Below, one piece after another: positions 8,557 through 16,227 of a stretch of 35,925 nucleotides of DNA (position 1 is the first letter of the stretch; every line of letters begins with the position of its first letter). A model generated the notes under the pieces. That model saw only the letters and a list, made by a program, of their open reading frames with translations. It was not told the origin of the DNA and did not search any database. A program made the translations under genes and the position numbers. The stretch comes from Planctomycetota bacterium (GTDB taxonomy: Bacteria > Planctomycetota > Phycisphaerae > Sedimentisphaerales > Anaerobacaceae): the NCBI GenBank assembly GCA_012517265.1, contig JAAYVJ010000048.1, positions 1 through 35,925 of the forward strand, given 5' to 3'.

Positions 8557-8571
8557 GGCTCCGGGCACGAA

Positions 8572-8958
8572 TCACTTGCGGATGTTCTCGGAGATCGCCG
8601 AGAGCAGCACTTCGGGCTTGACCGGCTTCTCCAGCACCTTCTTGACCGGCAGCCAGGTCTCGTCCGGCTCGAACCCGAACGGCAGGTTCATCTCGCGGCG
8701 AATCCCGGTCATGATGATGATCGGGGTCGTCGCCAGCTTGGGGTCCTCATGCAGCTCGCGGGCGACGTTGAACCCCTCGTTCTTCGTGGTCATCATCACA
8801 TCGAGCAGGATGATGTCCGGGTTCTCCGCCTTGGCCTTGGCCACGCCGTCCTTGCCGTTGGACGCCGTGTGGACCTCGTACCCCTTGGCGTCCAGCAGGT
8901 TCGAGATCGCATCGACAAATTCCGGGTCATCATCAATCATCAGCACTTTTTTCGACAT
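8572..8958 (-). CDS. CheY-like single-domain response regulator at the end of the hydrogenase operon
   Basis: A 128-residue stand-alone receiver without output domain. Acidic residues DDD (9-11), phospho-acceptor Asp53 (IILLDVMM), the Thr of IIMTGI and the Lys of EKPVKPE mark a functional receiver. An insertion after the phosphorylation site (MTTKNEGFNVAREL) is a variation seen in receivers that accompany hydrogenase genes (recollection, not checked). ATG 8958 is preferred over the in-frame ATG three codons earlier because AAGGAG directly abuts the latter and is 9 bp from the former. It follows hydE by 33 bp. The operon also encodes a histidine kinase, its likely partner; the output would be a protein-protein interaction, target unknown. 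Confidence 0.88.
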   Translation of the reverse strand: MSKKVLMIDDDPEFVDAISNLLDAKGYEVHTASNGKDGVAKAKAENPDIILLDVMMTTKNEGFNVARELHEDPKLATTPIIIMTGIRREMNLPFGFEPDETWLPVKKVLEKPVKPEVLLSAISENIRK

Positions 8959-8991
8959 CGTTTGCATCTCCTTGAGTTCGCGTGCACGCTA

Positions 8992-10119
8992 CTAATTGTA
9001 CAGCGCTTTCGCCAGATCGGCGTCGGACGAGGCTTCCCATGGCGAGTTCTCGCCTGGGGCGGCCCCGGTCAACCGCAGCGCATCCCCTCGGGCATAGTCC
9101 ACCCGACGGCCCATCGCGGTCACCATCTTCTCGACGGCGGCCACGCTTCGCTGGGGCGTCAGGTCGCAACCGGCCTTGCCGGGGTAGATATCGTAGAGCC
9201 GGCGAACGTCGCCGGGCGTGAAGTTCGGCATAATGACGTTGGCCCCGGCGGCCAGAGCCCGGGGTCGCTCGTCCCGGCCGTGCAGCGAGCCGATCGCGGT
9301 GCTGGCAGGGATGTGGGCGGTGGGACAGAGGATTCGCGTCAGCGCGATCACCTTCACCGTCGTCTCCAGGTCCCCCGCCGGCTCGCCGGCCAGGGGCGTC
9401 TGGGAGTGGGGGATGAACGGACTGACGCTGATCATGTCGAAGCCGCCGCGTTTGAAGAACTCCAGATCGCCGGCCAGGCTCTCGACCGTCTGGCCCTTGA
9501 GGCCGACGAGATTGCCGCTGCCGACCTGGTAGCCCAGAGCGGCTAGGTCCTCCAGACACCGTATCCGATTCTCGAAGCTCATGCCGGGGTGGAGCGCTCC
9601 ATACAGGGCGGGATCGGAGGTCTCGATCTTGAGCAGGTACCGGTCGGCCCCCGCCTCTTTCCACATCTGATATTCCTGGCGGCTCCGCTCGCCGACGCAG
9701 AGCGTGATGGCCGCGTCCAGCGACGATCGAATGGCCGCAATGACCTCTCTGAGCCAAACAGCGTCGAGATTATCCTCTTCGCCGCTTTGGAGCACAATGG
9801 TTTTTATCCCGGCCTTGCAAATATTTCGGACCGCTTCGAGAATCTGGTCCCGGGTCAGCCGGTACCTGGCCAACCGGGTGTTCCGCCGGTTCAGGCCGCA
9901 GTATTGACATGTGTTCCGGCAGACGTTGGAGAATTCGATGATGCCCCGCAACAGGACGCCGTCCCCGACGGACCGACGCCGCACCGCATCGGCGAACCCC
10001 GTCAACGAAGCCATCTCGACGGGGTCCGCGATGCGCAGAATACGGATCAGATCCGCCCGGTCCGGGGTGGGGGCCGAGCCGATTCGCTCCAAGACCGTCT
10101 CTATGCCGGATCGGGCCAC
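8992..10119 (-). CDS. hydE: [FeFe]-hydrogenase maturase HydE (radical SAM)
   Basis: A 375-residue radical SAM enzyme that acts with HydG and HydF to build the dithiomethylamine-bridged diiron part of the H-cluster. The SAM [4Fe-4S] motif CX3CX2C is CRNTCQYC (Cys67, 71, 74), followed by GLNRRN, as in HydE/PylB/BioB-like proteins. KAGIKTIVLQSGEE and VGLKGQTVESL match HydE TIM-barrel segments. The secondary C-terminal cluster cysteines found in some HydE are not conserved; only one Cys remains (AGCDLTP). The GTG start at 10119 overlaps the hndA stop by one base (TAGTG), with AAGGA upstream. A much longer frame continues upstream of this start, but it overlaps hydG and hndA and is not real. Confidence 0.93.
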   Translation of the reverse strand: MARSGIETVLERIGSAPTPDRADLIRILRIADPVEMASLTGFADAVRRRSVGDGVLLRGIIEFSNVCRNTCQYCGLNRRNTRLARYRLTRDQILEAVRNICKAGIKTIVLQSGEEDNLDAVWLREVIAAIRSSLDAAITLCVGERSRQEYQMWKEAGADRYLLKIETSDPALYGALHPGMSFENRIRCLEDLAALGYQVGSGNLVGLKGQTVESLAGDLEFFKRGGFDMISVSPFIPHSQTPLAGEPAGDLETTVKVIALTRILCPTAHIPASTAIGSLHGRDERPRALAAGANVIMPNFTPGDVRRLYDIYPGKAGCDLTPQRSVAAVEKMVTAMGRRVDYARGDALRLTGAAPGENSPWEASSDADLAKALYN

Positions 10120-10649
10120 TACTTGTCCTTTTCCGCCTGCTTGCGGTAGTCCTTGAGGATCTGGACGACCTTCTTGGGGGTCAGCTCGCCGTGGATCTTC
10201 TCCCCGATCATCGCGACCGGAGCCAGACCGCAGGCGCCGAGGCACCGGGCCGGGGCCAGGCTGAACACCCCGTCCTCCGTCACGCCGCCGACGTCGATCT
10301 TCAGCTCGTCCTTGACGGCCTGCAGGATCTGGGCCGCGCCCTTGACGTAGCAGGCGGTGCCCAGGCACAGCGCGATCTCGTACCGCCCCGGCGGGGTCAG
10401 CTTGAAGTAGTGATAGAAGGTCGCGACGCCCCAGATGTGCGCCGTCGGGATGCCCATCGTCTGGGCGATCTCGTCCATCACGTGGTTGGGCAGGTACCCG
10501 TACAGCGACTGCGCCTTGTGCAGGATTGAAATGAGCTGCGACTGGGCGTTCTCCTGTTTCTGAAGCTCGGCCATGTGCGCCTTGAGCTCGGCGAGCTTCT
10601 CCTCGTGCGTGGCGGGCGTCGCCCGTTCTTTCGTCGAAGTCTTTGCCAT
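10119..10649 (-). CDS. hndA: NAD(P)-linked hydrogenase subunit HndA (NuoE-like, [2Fe-2S])
   Basis: A 176-residue small electron-transfer subunit related to NuoE of complex I. After a charged helical N-terminus (1-35) it has the NuoE fold starting LISILHKAQSLYGYLP, the GVATFYHYF signature (74-82), and the four [2Fe-2S] ligands as CX4C (Cys95, Cys100) and CX3C (Cys136, Cys140). In HndABCD/HydABC enzymes this subunit sits with the NuoF-like subunit near the flavin. It is unusually placed, downstream of the structural genes and between the maturases hydG and hydE. The start at 10649 follows AGGA; the gap to hydG is 60 bp. Confidence 0.92.
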   Translation of the reverse strand: MAKTSTKERATPATHEEKLAELKAHMAELQKQENAQSQLISILHKAQSLYGYLPNHVMDEIAQTMGIPTAHIWGVATFYHYFKLTPPGRYEIALCLGTACYVKGAAQILQAVKDELKIDVGGVTEDGVFSLAPARCLGACGLAPVAMIGEKIHGELTPKKVVQILKDYRKQAEKDK

Positions 10650-10709
10650 GTGATAAGTCCTGGTTCCTTTCTCGTGGGACCGCGGAACTCCGGGTCCCTT
10701 CGTCAGATT

Positions 10710-12215
10710 TCAGAAGTACAAATCGCGCTTGCCGGCCTTGGTCTGTTCGTAATACTTCATGAACGCCTCGAAGACCTCGGGCTGTCGCTGTTTGACCTGC
10801 TCGATTTCCCGGGCGATCACCTTCTCGCCGGCGGCGAGGGTCTCGGGGCTGGCGAAATCGTCCAGCCACTCGCGGAACGTGATGACGGCGTTGAGCTTGC
10901 AGAACTGGCCTTCCTTGCCGCTTCGCAACAGGCCCATGATCTTGTCCCCGGTGCGCCCGCAGCGATAGCCGGCCGTGCAGAACGACGTGATGTAGCCGGC
11001 CTCGGCCAGCTCCCGGATCACAACATCCAGCGACCGGGTGTCGCCCAGGATGAACTGCTGGCGGTCGTCCTGCTGCCGGTCGTCCGGCCGGTCGGCGTAC
11101 CCGCCGATCCCGATGCGACTCGACGCGTCGTACTGCGTGCAACCCAGAGGCAGAACCTCCCGCCTCATCTGGGCGGTCTCGCGGGCGGTCAGAATCATGC
11201 CCGTGTAGGGCACCGCCAGGCGGATCACCGTCACCAGCCGCTTGAAGTCCTCGTCGCTGACCCGATAGGGAAGGTCGTTGAGAAACGGCGTGTTGTGCGC
11301 GGGCTCCAGTCTCGGGAACGAGATGGTGTGCGGCCCGATGCCGAACTTCTTCTCCAGATCGATCGCATGGTGCAGAAGCGCCATGACCTCGAACTTCCAG
11401 TCGTACAGGCCGACCAACGGCCCGATCCCGACGTCGTCGATCCCGGCTTCCATCGCGCGATGCATGCAGTACAGCCGCCAGCGATAGTCGCCCTTGATCG
11501 TGTTCTTCGGGTGGAGCTTCGCGTACGTCGCCTTGTGGTACGTCTCCTGGAACACCTGGTACGTGCCGAGGCCCGCATCCCTCACGATGCGGTATTCCTC
11601 GACCTGGAGCGGGGCCCCGTTGATGTTGCAGCGGTGAATCTGGCCCCAGCCGCGCCGGGTCTTGACCTTCACGTCGTAGATGGTCCGCAACGTTTCGGCC
11701 ATGTACTCGACGCCGGACTTCGGATGCTCGCCGTAGACGACGATCAGCCGCTTGTGGCCGATCTGTCCGGCCAGCACTTCGGTCTCCCGGCGGACCTCGT
11801 CTTGCGAGAGAATCAGCCGGGTTTCCGCATGGTTGCTGCATCGAAAACCGCAGTACGCGCAGTTGTTGACGCACAGATTGCTCAGGTACAGCGGCGCGAA
11901 GGTCACAAAGCGATTGTCGTAGACCTTCGTTTTGACCGCGGAGGCGGTCTGCCGCATCTCGGCCAACAGCTCCGGGTCCGTGACGTGGATCAAGCAGGCC
12001 GTTTCCTCCGGCGTCAGCGTCTCGATGGCGAGAGACTTGGCCAGGATGTCGCGTACCCGCTTGGCGTCACAGCCCCGGTTGGAGGCCAGAGCCTGCTCGA
12101 TCGCAGGCTCGTCGATGAAGTCCCGACCGTTGTCGAGATACTTCTCTATCTGCTCGGGCTTGATCCGATCGCGGATCCAGCCTCGCGTGGACTTGCCGTC
12201 CTTCACCGTCGTCAC
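10710..12215 (-). CDS. hydG: [FeFe]-hydrogenase maturase HydG (radical SAM tyrosine lyase)
   Basis: A 501-residue protein that cleaves tyrosine to give the CO and CN ligands of the H-cluster. The SAM cluster motif CVNNCAYC (Cys115, 119, 122) and the ThiH/HydG core (GQIHRCNINGAPL, GIGPLVGLYDWKFE, HTISFPRLEPA) identify it. In the C-terminal domain the usual CX2CX22C site reads C-T-A-G-Y-R-C with the last Cys at 439: the first and third ligands (413, 439) are kept, the middle one is Gly, and a Cys appears three residues later (419). GTG 12215 is chosen because AGGGGG is 8 bp upstream; another GTG at 12224 would add three residues but overlaps that site. It lies 13 bp after hydA. Confidence 0.93.
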   Translation of the reverse strand: MTTVKDGKSTRGWIRDRIKPEQIEKYLDNGRDFIDEPAIEQALASNRGCDAKRVRDILAKSLAIETLTPEETACLIHVTDPELLAEMRQTASAVKTKVYDNRFVTFAPLYLSNLCVNNCAYCGFRCSNHAETRLILSQDEVRRETEVLAGQIGHKRLIVVYGEHPKSGVEYMAETLRTIYDVKVKTRRGWGQIHRCNINGAPLQVEEYRIVRDAGLGTYQVFQETYHKATYAKLHPKNTIKGDYRWRLYCMHRAMEAGIDDVGIGPLVGLYDWKFEVMALLHHAIDLEKKFGIGPHTISFPRLEPAHNTPFLNDLPYRVSDEDFKRLVTVIRLAVPYTGMILTARETAQMRREVLPLGCTQYDASSRIGIGGYADRPDDRQQDDRQQFILGDTRSLDVVIRELAEAGYITSFCTAGYRCGRTGDKIMGLLRSGKEGQFCKLNAVITFREWLDDFASPETLAAGEKVIAREIEQVKQRQPEVFEAFMKYYEQTKAGKRDLYF

Positions 12216-12228
12216 AGAAACCACCCCC

Positions 12229-14010
12229 TTAGACGATCTTCAACTCAGGCGAGACGATGCCCCGCGGCAGCTTCGCCTTGTAATGGGTGTGCAAAAGCTC
12301 GTGCGATTTCTCGCTGAGCGGCCGGCCCAGATACTCGCGATAGAGCCTCTGGATGTCCGGGTTGTCATGGCTGCGCCGGATCGTCTTGCCCCGATCCAGG
12401 TCGTAGAGGGCCTGGGCCCGAAGCCGCAGCGCCTCTTCATCGAGCGGAATCGAGTTGGCCGTGGCGTAGGGCTGGCCGCCGCCGCCGATGCAGCCGCCGG
12501 GACAACCCATCACTTCGACGAAGTGGAACCGGTTGCGATCCTTGCGGACCATTTCCATGACCTTGTGGGCGTTGCCCAGGCCGTGCGCGACCGCCAGGCG
12601 AAGCTCTTTGCCGTCGATGACGACCTTGGCCTCCTTGACGCCCTTGAAGCCGCGAATGTCGGCCAGTTCGATGTCGATCAGGGTCTCGCCCGTGTACAGC
12701 TCGTACGCGGTGCGGACCGCGGCCTCCATCACGCCGCCGGTGACGCCGAAGATGGCGCCGGCGCCGGAGGACAGGCCCAGCGGAGAGTCCGGCTTCTCTT
12801 CCTTGATGTTCACGAAATCGATGCCGGCCGACTTGATCATCCAGGCCATCTCGCGGGTCGTGACGACGAGGTCCGTCGCCCGCATGCCGTGGACGTCCAG
12901 CTCAGGCCGCGTGGCCTCGTACTTCTTGGCCGTGCAGCACATCGTCGCGACGCTCAGGATCTTCTTCGGGTCGATCTTCATCTTCTCGGCCCAGTAGGTC
13001 TTGATCATCGCCGAGGCCATCGACATGGGCGACTTGGCCGTCGAGATGTGGTCCAGCATGTCCGGATAGAACTGCTCCACGTACTTCATCCAGGCGCTGG
13101 AGCACGAGGTGATCAACGGCAGCGGGCCGTTGCCCTGGAGCCGCTCGAGGAACTCGCTGCCCTCTTCCATGATCGTCAGGTCGGCGGCGAACTGCGTGTC
13201 GAAGACGTAGTCGAACCCGAGCCTTCGCATCGCGGCGATGAGCTGGCCTTCCATGTTCCGGCCGGGCGCCAGACCGAAGGCCTCGCCGATGGCGGCCCGG
13301 ACCGAAGGCGCGAACTGCGCGACCTTGATCAGGCTCTTGTCGTTGAGCTTCTCGAACAGCTCCTGGGTATAGTTCTTCTCGACGAACGAGGCCGTCGGGC
13401 AGACGTTGATGCACTGGCCGCAACCGCTGCAGACGCTCTCGGCGAACGGCATGTTGTACGCCGGCATGACCACCGTGTTGAACCCGCGGTGGGCCTGGGT
13501 CAGGCAGTGGACGCCCTGGATCTCCGAGCACATCCGCACGCAGCGCCCGCAGAGGATGCACTTATCCGGATCGCGGATGACGCTGGCGCCGGAGAGGTCT
13601 TTCTCATAGTGCTTGCGCTCGCCGGTGAAGTGGCGATGGCGGATGCCCATGGAGTAGACCAGCCGCTGGAGCTCGCAGTTGCCGTCGCGCTCACAGGTGT
13701 GGCAGTCCTCGGGATGGTTGTCCACCAGGAGCTCGACGATGTCCCGGCGGGCCTGGCGGAGTTCCCTGGTGTTCGTGCGGATCTTCATGCCGTCCGCGAC
13801 GGGATAGCAGCACGAGGCGATGAAGTTCCTCATCCCCTCGACTTCGACGATGCACACCCGGCACGCGCCCTCGATCGAGAGCTTGGGGTGATAGCAGAGC
13901 CGCGGAATGTGGTAGCCGCACTTGTCGGCCGCCTGCATGATCGTCTGGCCAGGATCGACCTTGTATTCCTTGTCGTTGATCGTAATCGTCAGTTTTTTCG
14001 TATTGTCCAT
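12229..14010 (-). CDS. hndD: [FeFe]-hydrogenase catalytic subunit HndD/HydA
   Basis: A 593-residue catalytic subunit that reduces protons or oxidises H2. In order: [2Fe-2S] ferredoxin domain (5-80; Cys39, 50, 53, 67/68); His-Cys [4Fe-4S] site HPEDCHTC...C (His99, Cys103, 106, 112); two [4Fe-4S] clusters (Cys151, 154, 157, 161 and Cys194, 197, 200, 204); H-cluster domain (about 225-515); and the small-subunit-like tail (525-580). H-cluster loops are L1 TSCSSAW (301-307), L2 MCCTAKKYE (357-365) and L3 EVMGCPGGCIGGG (Cys503, Cys507). L1 and L2 differ from the canonical TSCCPxW and MPCxxKxxE. Length and domains match HndD of HndABCD enzymes, without the extra C-terminal cluster domain of Thermotoga HydA. 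GAGGA precedes the ATG. Confidence 0.95.
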   Translation of the reverse strand: MDNTKKLTITINDKEYKVDPGQTIMQAADKCGYHIPRLCYHPKLSIEGACRVCIVEVEGMRNFIASCCYPVADGMKIRTNTRELRQARRDIVELLVDNHPEDCHTCERDGNCELQRLVYSMGIRHRHFTGERKHYEKDLSGASVIRDPDKCILCGRCVRMCSEIQGVHCLTQAHRGFNTVVMPAYNMPFAESVCSGCGQCINVCPTASFVEKNYTQELFEKLNDKSLIKVAQFAPSVRAAIGEAFGLAPGRNMEGQLIAAMRRLGFDYVFDTQFAADLTIMEEGSEFLERLQGNGPLPLITSCSSAWMKYVEQFYPDMLDHISTAKSPMSMASAMIKTYWAEKMKIDPKKILSVATMCCTAKKYEATRPELDVHGMRATDLVVTTREMAWMIKSAGIDFVNIKEEKPDSPLGLSSGAGAIFGVTGGVMEAAVRTAYELYTGETLIDIELADIRGFKGVKEAKVVIDGKELRLAVAHGLGNAHKVMEMVRKDRNRFHFVEVMGCPGGCIGGGGQPYATANSIPLDEEALRLRAQALYDLDRGKTIRRSHDNPDIQRLYREYLGRPLSEKSHELLHTHYKAKLPRGIVSPELKIV

Positions 14011-14019
14011 GTTCTATCC

Positions 14020-15813
14020 TCAAACCTTTGCGATGGCTTCGAACTTGCAGGTGTTGAAGCACAAACCGCAACGGACGCATTTGTCCTGGTCGATCGTGTG
14101 CTTGGTCTTGGGGCTTCCGGAGATCGCGCCGACCGGGCAGACCCGCTTGCAGGCGCCGCAGCCGATGCACTTGTCGCCGATTTCGTACGAGACGAGGCAC
14201 TTGCAGGCCTTCGCCCGGCACTTCTTGTCGCGGATGTGCTCCTCGTACTCCTCGCGGAAGTTCTTGATCGTGCTGAGCACGGGATTCGGCGCCGACTGGC
14301 CCAGGCCGCACAAGGCGGACTTTTTGATCATGTTGCCGAGCCGTTCGAGGTTCTCGATGTCGCCGGGCTTGCCCTTGCCCTCGGTGATCCGGACCAGGAT
14401 CTCGAGCATGCGCTTGGTGCCTTCGCGGCACGGCGTGCACTTGCCGCAGGACTCGTCCTGGGTGAACTCCAGGAAGAACCGGGCGACGTCGACCATGCAG
14501 GAGTCCTCATCGATGACGATCATGCCGCCGGAACCCATGATCGAGCCGGCCTTGGTCAGTGACTCGTAGTCGATCGGCGTGTCCAGATACTGTTCCGGAA
14601 GGCAGCCGCCGGAGGGACCGCCGGTCTGAACGGCCTTGAAACGCTTGCCGAACGGGATGCCGCCGCCGACGTCGTAGATGATCTCGCGGAGCGTCGTGCC
14701 CATCGGGACCTCGATCAGACCGGTGTTGACGACCTTGCCCGCCAGGGCGAAGACCTTCGTGCCCTTGCTGGTCTCGGTGCCGACCGTGCGGAACCAGTTG
14801 GCGCCGTCGAGGATGACGACCGGGACGTTGGCCCAGGTCTCGACGTTGTTGATGAGCGTGGGCTTGCCGAACAGGCCGACCGCCGCCGGATAGGGAGGCC
14901 TCGGCCGCGGCATGCCGCGAGCGCCCTCGATCGAGTGGATCAACGCGGTCTCCTCGCCGCAGACGAACGCCCCGGCGCCCAGCCGGATCTCGATGTCGAA
15001 TGAGAAGTTCGACCCGAGGATGTTCTTGCCCAGCAGACCGTGGGCCCGGGCGTCCGCGATGGCCTTCTCGATTCGCTTGATCGCCAGCGGGTACTCGGCC
15101 CGGATGTAGACCACGCCGCGCTCGGCGCCGATGGCGTAGCCCCCGATGGCCATGCCCTCGACGATCGTGTGCGGATCGCCCTCGATGGCGCTTCGGTCCA
15201 TGAAGGCCCCGGGGTCGCCCTCGTCGGCGTTGCAGATCACGTACTTGGGCGTGGCTTTTTCATTGGCGGTGAGCCGCCACTTACGACCGGTGGGGAAACC
15301 CGCGCCGCCGCGTCCGCGGAGGCCGGACTTCTCGATCTCGGCGACGACCTGGTCCGGCGTCATCTCGGTGATCGCCTTGGCCAGGGCCTCGTAGCCGCGG
15401 AGCGACAGGTAGTCGTCGATGTTCTCCGGGTCGATGATGCCGCAGTTGCGGAGCGTGACACGCATCTGCTTGCCGAAGAATTTCGCGTCGCCGAAGACGC
15501 GGAAGAACCGGTTGTACAGGTGGTCTTCCTGGATCACCAGGCGCGCCACGGGTCGATTGTTGACCAGGTGCTCCTCGACGATCTCGGGGATGTCCGCCTC
15601 GGTCAGACGGCCGTAGATGGTATAGCCGGGATTGACCACCATGATCGGGCCCTTGTCGCACATGCCCAGGCAACCGGACAGGCCGATGGTCGTTCGGTCG
15701 GCCAGGCCGTGCTTGTCCAACTGCTCCCGCAAAATTGCGGTGAGCTTGCGCGACCCCTTGTTGATGCACGAGGTCCCGTCACAGACGATGATTCGATATG
15801 GTGTCGCAGTCAC
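14020..15813 (-). CDS. hndC: NAD(P)-linked hydrogenase subunit HndC (NuoF-like flavoprotein)
   Basis: A 597-residue flavin subunit where NAD(P)H meets the iron-sulfur chain and where bifurcation with ferredoxin is thought to occur. N-terminal thioredoxin-like [2Fe-2S] domain (1-95; Cys11, 16, 48, 52); NuoF core with nucleotide/FMN motifs RGRGGAGFPTGRKW (166-179), NADEGDPGAFMDR (195-207) and GAGAFVCGEETALI; SLBB region; [4Fe-4S] site CGKCTPC (Cys456, 459, 462) with Cys502; C-terminal 2[4Fe-4S] ferredoxin (Cys549-559 and 579-589). All motifs look intact. The GTG at 15813, 9 bp after AAAGGA, fits; the frame upstream to 15852 runs through a hairpin. The product overlaps no neighbour; hndD follows after 9 bp. 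Confidence 0.94.
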   Translation of the reverse strand: MTATPYRIIVCDGTSCINKGSRKLTAILREQLDKHGLADRTTIGLSGCLGMCDKGPIMVVNPGYTIYGRLTEADIPEIVEEHLVNNRPVARLVIQEDHLYNRFFRVFGDAKFFGKQMRVTLRNCGIIDPENIDDYLSLRGYEALAKAITEMTPDQVVAEIEKSGLRGRGGAGFPTGRKWRLTANEKATPKYVICNADEGDPGAFMDRSAIEGDPHTIVEGMAIGGYAIGAERGVVYIRAEYPLAIKRIEKAIADARAHGLLGKNILGSNFSFDIEIRLGAGAFVCGEETALIHSIEGARGMPRPRPPYPAAVGLFGKPTLINNVETWANVPVVILDGANWFRTVGTETSKGTKVFALAGKVVNTGLIEVPMGTTLREIIYDVGGGIPFGKRFKAVQTGGPSGGCLPEQYLDTPIDYESLTKAGSIMGSGGMIVIDEDSCMVDVARFFLEFTQDESCGKCTPCREGTKRMLEILVRITEGKGKPGDIENLERLGNMIKKSALCGLGQSAPNPVLSTIKNFREEYEEHIRDKKCRAKACKCLVSYEIGDKCIGCGACKRVCPVGAISGSPKTKHTIDQDKCVRCGLCFNTCKFEAIAKV

Positions 15814-15831
15814 TGTGCCTATTCCTTTCCA

Positions 15832-15857
15832 GTAGGGTGGAGCTTGTCCCACCCTAC
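15832..15857. promoter_or_regulatory. Inverted repeat / hairpin between hndB and hndC
   Basis: Perfect 9-bp arms GTAGGGTGG (15832-15840) and CCACCCTAC (15849-15857) enclose an 8-nt loop. The element fills most of the only sizeable gap among the first structural genes. It could be a processing or attenuation hairpin that sets subunit ratios, or a copy of a dispersed intergenic repeat (GGTGGGACAAGC-type sequences are common in such genomes; recollection, not checked). Confidence 0.55.
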
Positions 15858-15865
15858 CCGTTTCA

Positions 15866-16222
15866 TCAGTCGATAACCCACTCTTTGATGATTTCGCCGT
15901 TCTTGAGGTGACGCTCGATGATCTGCTGGGCCCGGTCCTTGTCCACCTTGCCGTACTTGACGGGGCTCTTGCCCGCCTCGATCACCTCGACGGTCGGCTC
16001 CAGGTTGCAGCGGCCGGCGCAGCCCTTCTGGCTCAGATACACGTCGGTCAGGCCGCGACTGACGGCCTTCTGGAAGACTTCCATGACGTCTTTCGAGCCG
16101 GCGGCGATCTCGCAGGTGGCCATGCCTACGTACACCCTCTTCGTGGAGAGATAGCCCTTGCCGATGATTCGGCTGACGGCCTCGGCCCGTTTCTTCTTGA
16201 TCAGTTCCAATGGGGTCGGCAT
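15866..16222 (-). CDS. hndB: [2Fe-2S] hydrogenase accessory subunit HndB
   Basis: A 118-residue thioredoxin-like ferredoxin domain protein, matching HndB of NADP-reducing hydrogenases. After a basic N-terminal helix (LELIKKKRAEAV) the core VYVGMATCEIAAG (Cys37) and QKGCAGRCNLEPTVEV (Cys68, Cys72) carries the family's cysteines; YGKV and a C-terminal helix follow. It likely passes electrons between the NuoF-like subunit and the catalytic subunit. The ATG at 16222 follows AAAGGAA by about 10 bp and lies only 5 bp after the histidine kinase stop, so translation is probably coupled. Confidence 0.88.
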   Translation of the reverse strand: MPTPLELIKKKRAEAVSRIIGKGYLSTKRVYVGMATCEIAAGSKDVMEVFQKAVSRGLTDVYLSQKGCAGRCNLEPTVEVIEAGKSPVKYGKVDKDRAQQIIERHLKNGEIIKEWVID

Positions 16223-16227
16223 CTTTC

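Noticed and set aside
8128-8568. 146-codon minus-strand frame between phoB and the receiver gene
   Set aside because: It is low-complexity, Arg/Pro-rich, runs across the phoBR promoter repeats and has no ribosome binding site.
8992-11874. 960-codon minus-strand frame that includes hydE
   Set aside because: Only its last 375 codons are hydE; the first part overlaps hydG and hndA out of frame and is not protein-like.
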